Assembly (NCBI GenBank): GCA_900551625.1
Contig: URWZ01000082.1
Coordinates: forward strand, 1-6,996
Origin: an uncultured Collinsella sp.
Lineage (GTDB): Bacteria > Actinomycetota > Coriobacteriia > Coriobacteriales > Coriobacteriaceae
Length of the DNA: 6,996 bases
Direction of reading: 5' to 3'
Shown here: positions 6,316-6,996 of the stretch, one piece after another
How the letters are laid out: each line of letters opens with the position of its first letter
How positions within the stretch are numbered: position 1 is the stretch's first letter
Position numbers and translations under genes: made by a program
The notes under the pieces: model-generated
What the model was told of the DNA's origin: nothing
Database searches by the model: none
What the model saw: the letters and a program-made list of their open reading frames with translations, nothing else

Positions 6316-6422
6316 CCCAAGCATGGTCGGGTTTTCTAAGTGCCGCAGATTGCCGTGAAAGAGGAGCGACGCGTACTTTGGTACGCGAGCGACGGTTTGA
6401 ACGGCAAGGTGCGGTGCTTGGG
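6316..6422. repeat. Nested inverted-repeat element at the 3' end of guaB
   Basis: Several nested complementary pairs centre on one axis: CCCAAGCA (6316-6323) with TGCTTGGG (6415-6422), CCGCA (6343-6347) with TGCGG (6410-6414), TTGCCGT (6350-6356) with ACGGCAA (6401-6407), and an apical hairpin CGCGTAC (6370-6376) with GTACGCG (6381-6387) and a TTTG loop. GAGCGACG is also directly repeated at 6364-6371 and 6387-6394. The left arm carries a 19-nt insertion relative to the right. It begins 9 nt beyond the guaB stop. The layout resembles a REP/BIME-type or MITE-like intergenic repeat, but copy number cannot be judged from one window. Confidence 0.65.
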
Positions 6423-6430
6423 AAAGCCGC

Positions 6431-6996
6431 TTATCGATAGGAAACGCTCTGCTGGGAATCCTTGACGACTACATCGTGGGCGCCGCCTTCGACGATCGAG
6501 GTCGAGCTCACCAGGGTCAGGCGTGCCTTTTCCTGGAGCTCGGGGATCGAAAGGGCACCGCAGTTGCACATCGTGGACTTGACCTTGTAGAGCGTGCCGC
6601 CCACGCCGTCCTTGAGGGAACCGGCGTAGGGAACGTAGGAGTCGACACCCTCGACGAAGCTGAGCTTCGCGGCGCCGCCCAGGTCGTAGCGCTGCCAGTT
6701 GCGGGCACGCGCAGAACCCTCGCCCCAGTACTCCTTCATGTACTGGCCGTTGACGTTGACGCGCTCAGTCGGGCTCTCGTCAAAGCGGGCGAAGTAGCGG
6801 CCCAGCATCATAAAGTCGGCGCCCATGGCAAGGGCGAGCGTCATGTGGTAGTCGTAGACGATGCCGCCGTCGGAGCACACAGGCACGTAGACGCCAGTCT
6901 CCTCGTAGTACTCGTCACGCGCGCGGCACACGTCGATGAGCGCGGAGGCTTGGCCGCGGCCGATGCCCTTCTGCTCACGGGTGATGCAGATGGAGC
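6431..6996 (-). CDS. guaB: IMP dehydrogenase, C-terminal part (5' end outside the window)
   Basis: IMPDH oxidises IMP to XMP with NAD+, the first committed step of GTP synthesis. The visible 187 residues begin in the catalytic loop, [15 protein letters not shown], with the nucleophilic Cys as its third residue. They continue with the IMP-binding [20 protein letters not shown], the LGRYFARF strand, the flap WQRYDLGG with the Arg-Tyr pair that acts in hydrolysis, and [11 protein letters not shown]. The end, [10 protein letters not shown], is a short poorly conserved tail. The sequence closely resembles the Tritrichomonas foetus type of IMPDH, a bacterial-like form, rather than the more common bacterial GSICTTR type. 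The Glu of VEGVD corresponds to the residue linked to low mycophenolic acid sensitivity in that enzyme. The N-terminal barrel and any CBS domains lie outside the window. The TAA stop is at 6431-6433. Confidence 0.95.
   Translation of the reverse strand, partial: SICITREQKGIGRGQASALIDVCRARDEYYEETGVYVPVCSDGGIVYDYHMTLALAMGADFMMLGRYFARFDESPTERVNVNGQYMKEYWGEGSARARNWQRYDLGGAAKLSFVEGVDSYVPYAGSLKDGVGGTLYKVKSTMCNCGALSIPELQEKARLTLVSSTSIVEGGAHDVVVKDSQQSVSYR

Overview
The window looks like a high-GC Coriobacteriia chromosome, most likely Collinsella or a close relative. This rests on GC-rich codon use, the character of the LeuRS, NusA and IF-2 proteins, and a Tritrichomonas-type IMP dehydrogenase. The genus is an inference from memory of these families, not a database match. 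No mobile element, CRISPR array, rRNA or tRNA was seen.

Layout from left to right: (1) 1-671, minus strand, an open frame that starts as translation initiation factor IF-2 and, after about 50 codons, continues as the C-terminal part of the cell-division ATPase FtsA in a Bacteroidales-like form. This is most simply a chimeric assembly join at about 496-526. (2) 672-2541, minus strand, the transcription/translation operon rimP-nusA-infB. It has a recognisable sigma70-type promoter (TTGCAC-17-TATAGT) and an intrinsic terminator between that promoter and the rimP ribosome binding site, which suggests attenuation. NusA carries an unusual C-terminal Cys3His tail, and there is no ylxR gene between nusA and infB. 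(3) 2804-3376, plus strand, a small secreted lipoprotein of unknown function, convergent with leuS and sharing a bidirectional terminator with it. (4) 3481-6057, minus strand, a complete leucyl-tRNA synthetase. (5) 6058-6430, a gene-free stretch very rich in inverted repeats: a 118-nt hairpin with a 29-bp outer stem in the leuS leader, a likely leuS promoter, a 15-bp perfect terminator-like stem, a small hairpin, and a repeat-like element against the 3' end of guaB. (6) 6431-6996, minus strand, the C-terminal part of IMP dehydrogenase (guaB).

Apart from the lipoprotein these are core information-processing and nucleotide genes: ribosome maturation, transcription elongation/termination, translation initiation, leucine charging and GTP synthesis. 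I do not see a new defence or mobile system. The points that merit a second look are the IF-2/FtsA join, the leader RNA structures of rimP and leuS, and the NusA tail.
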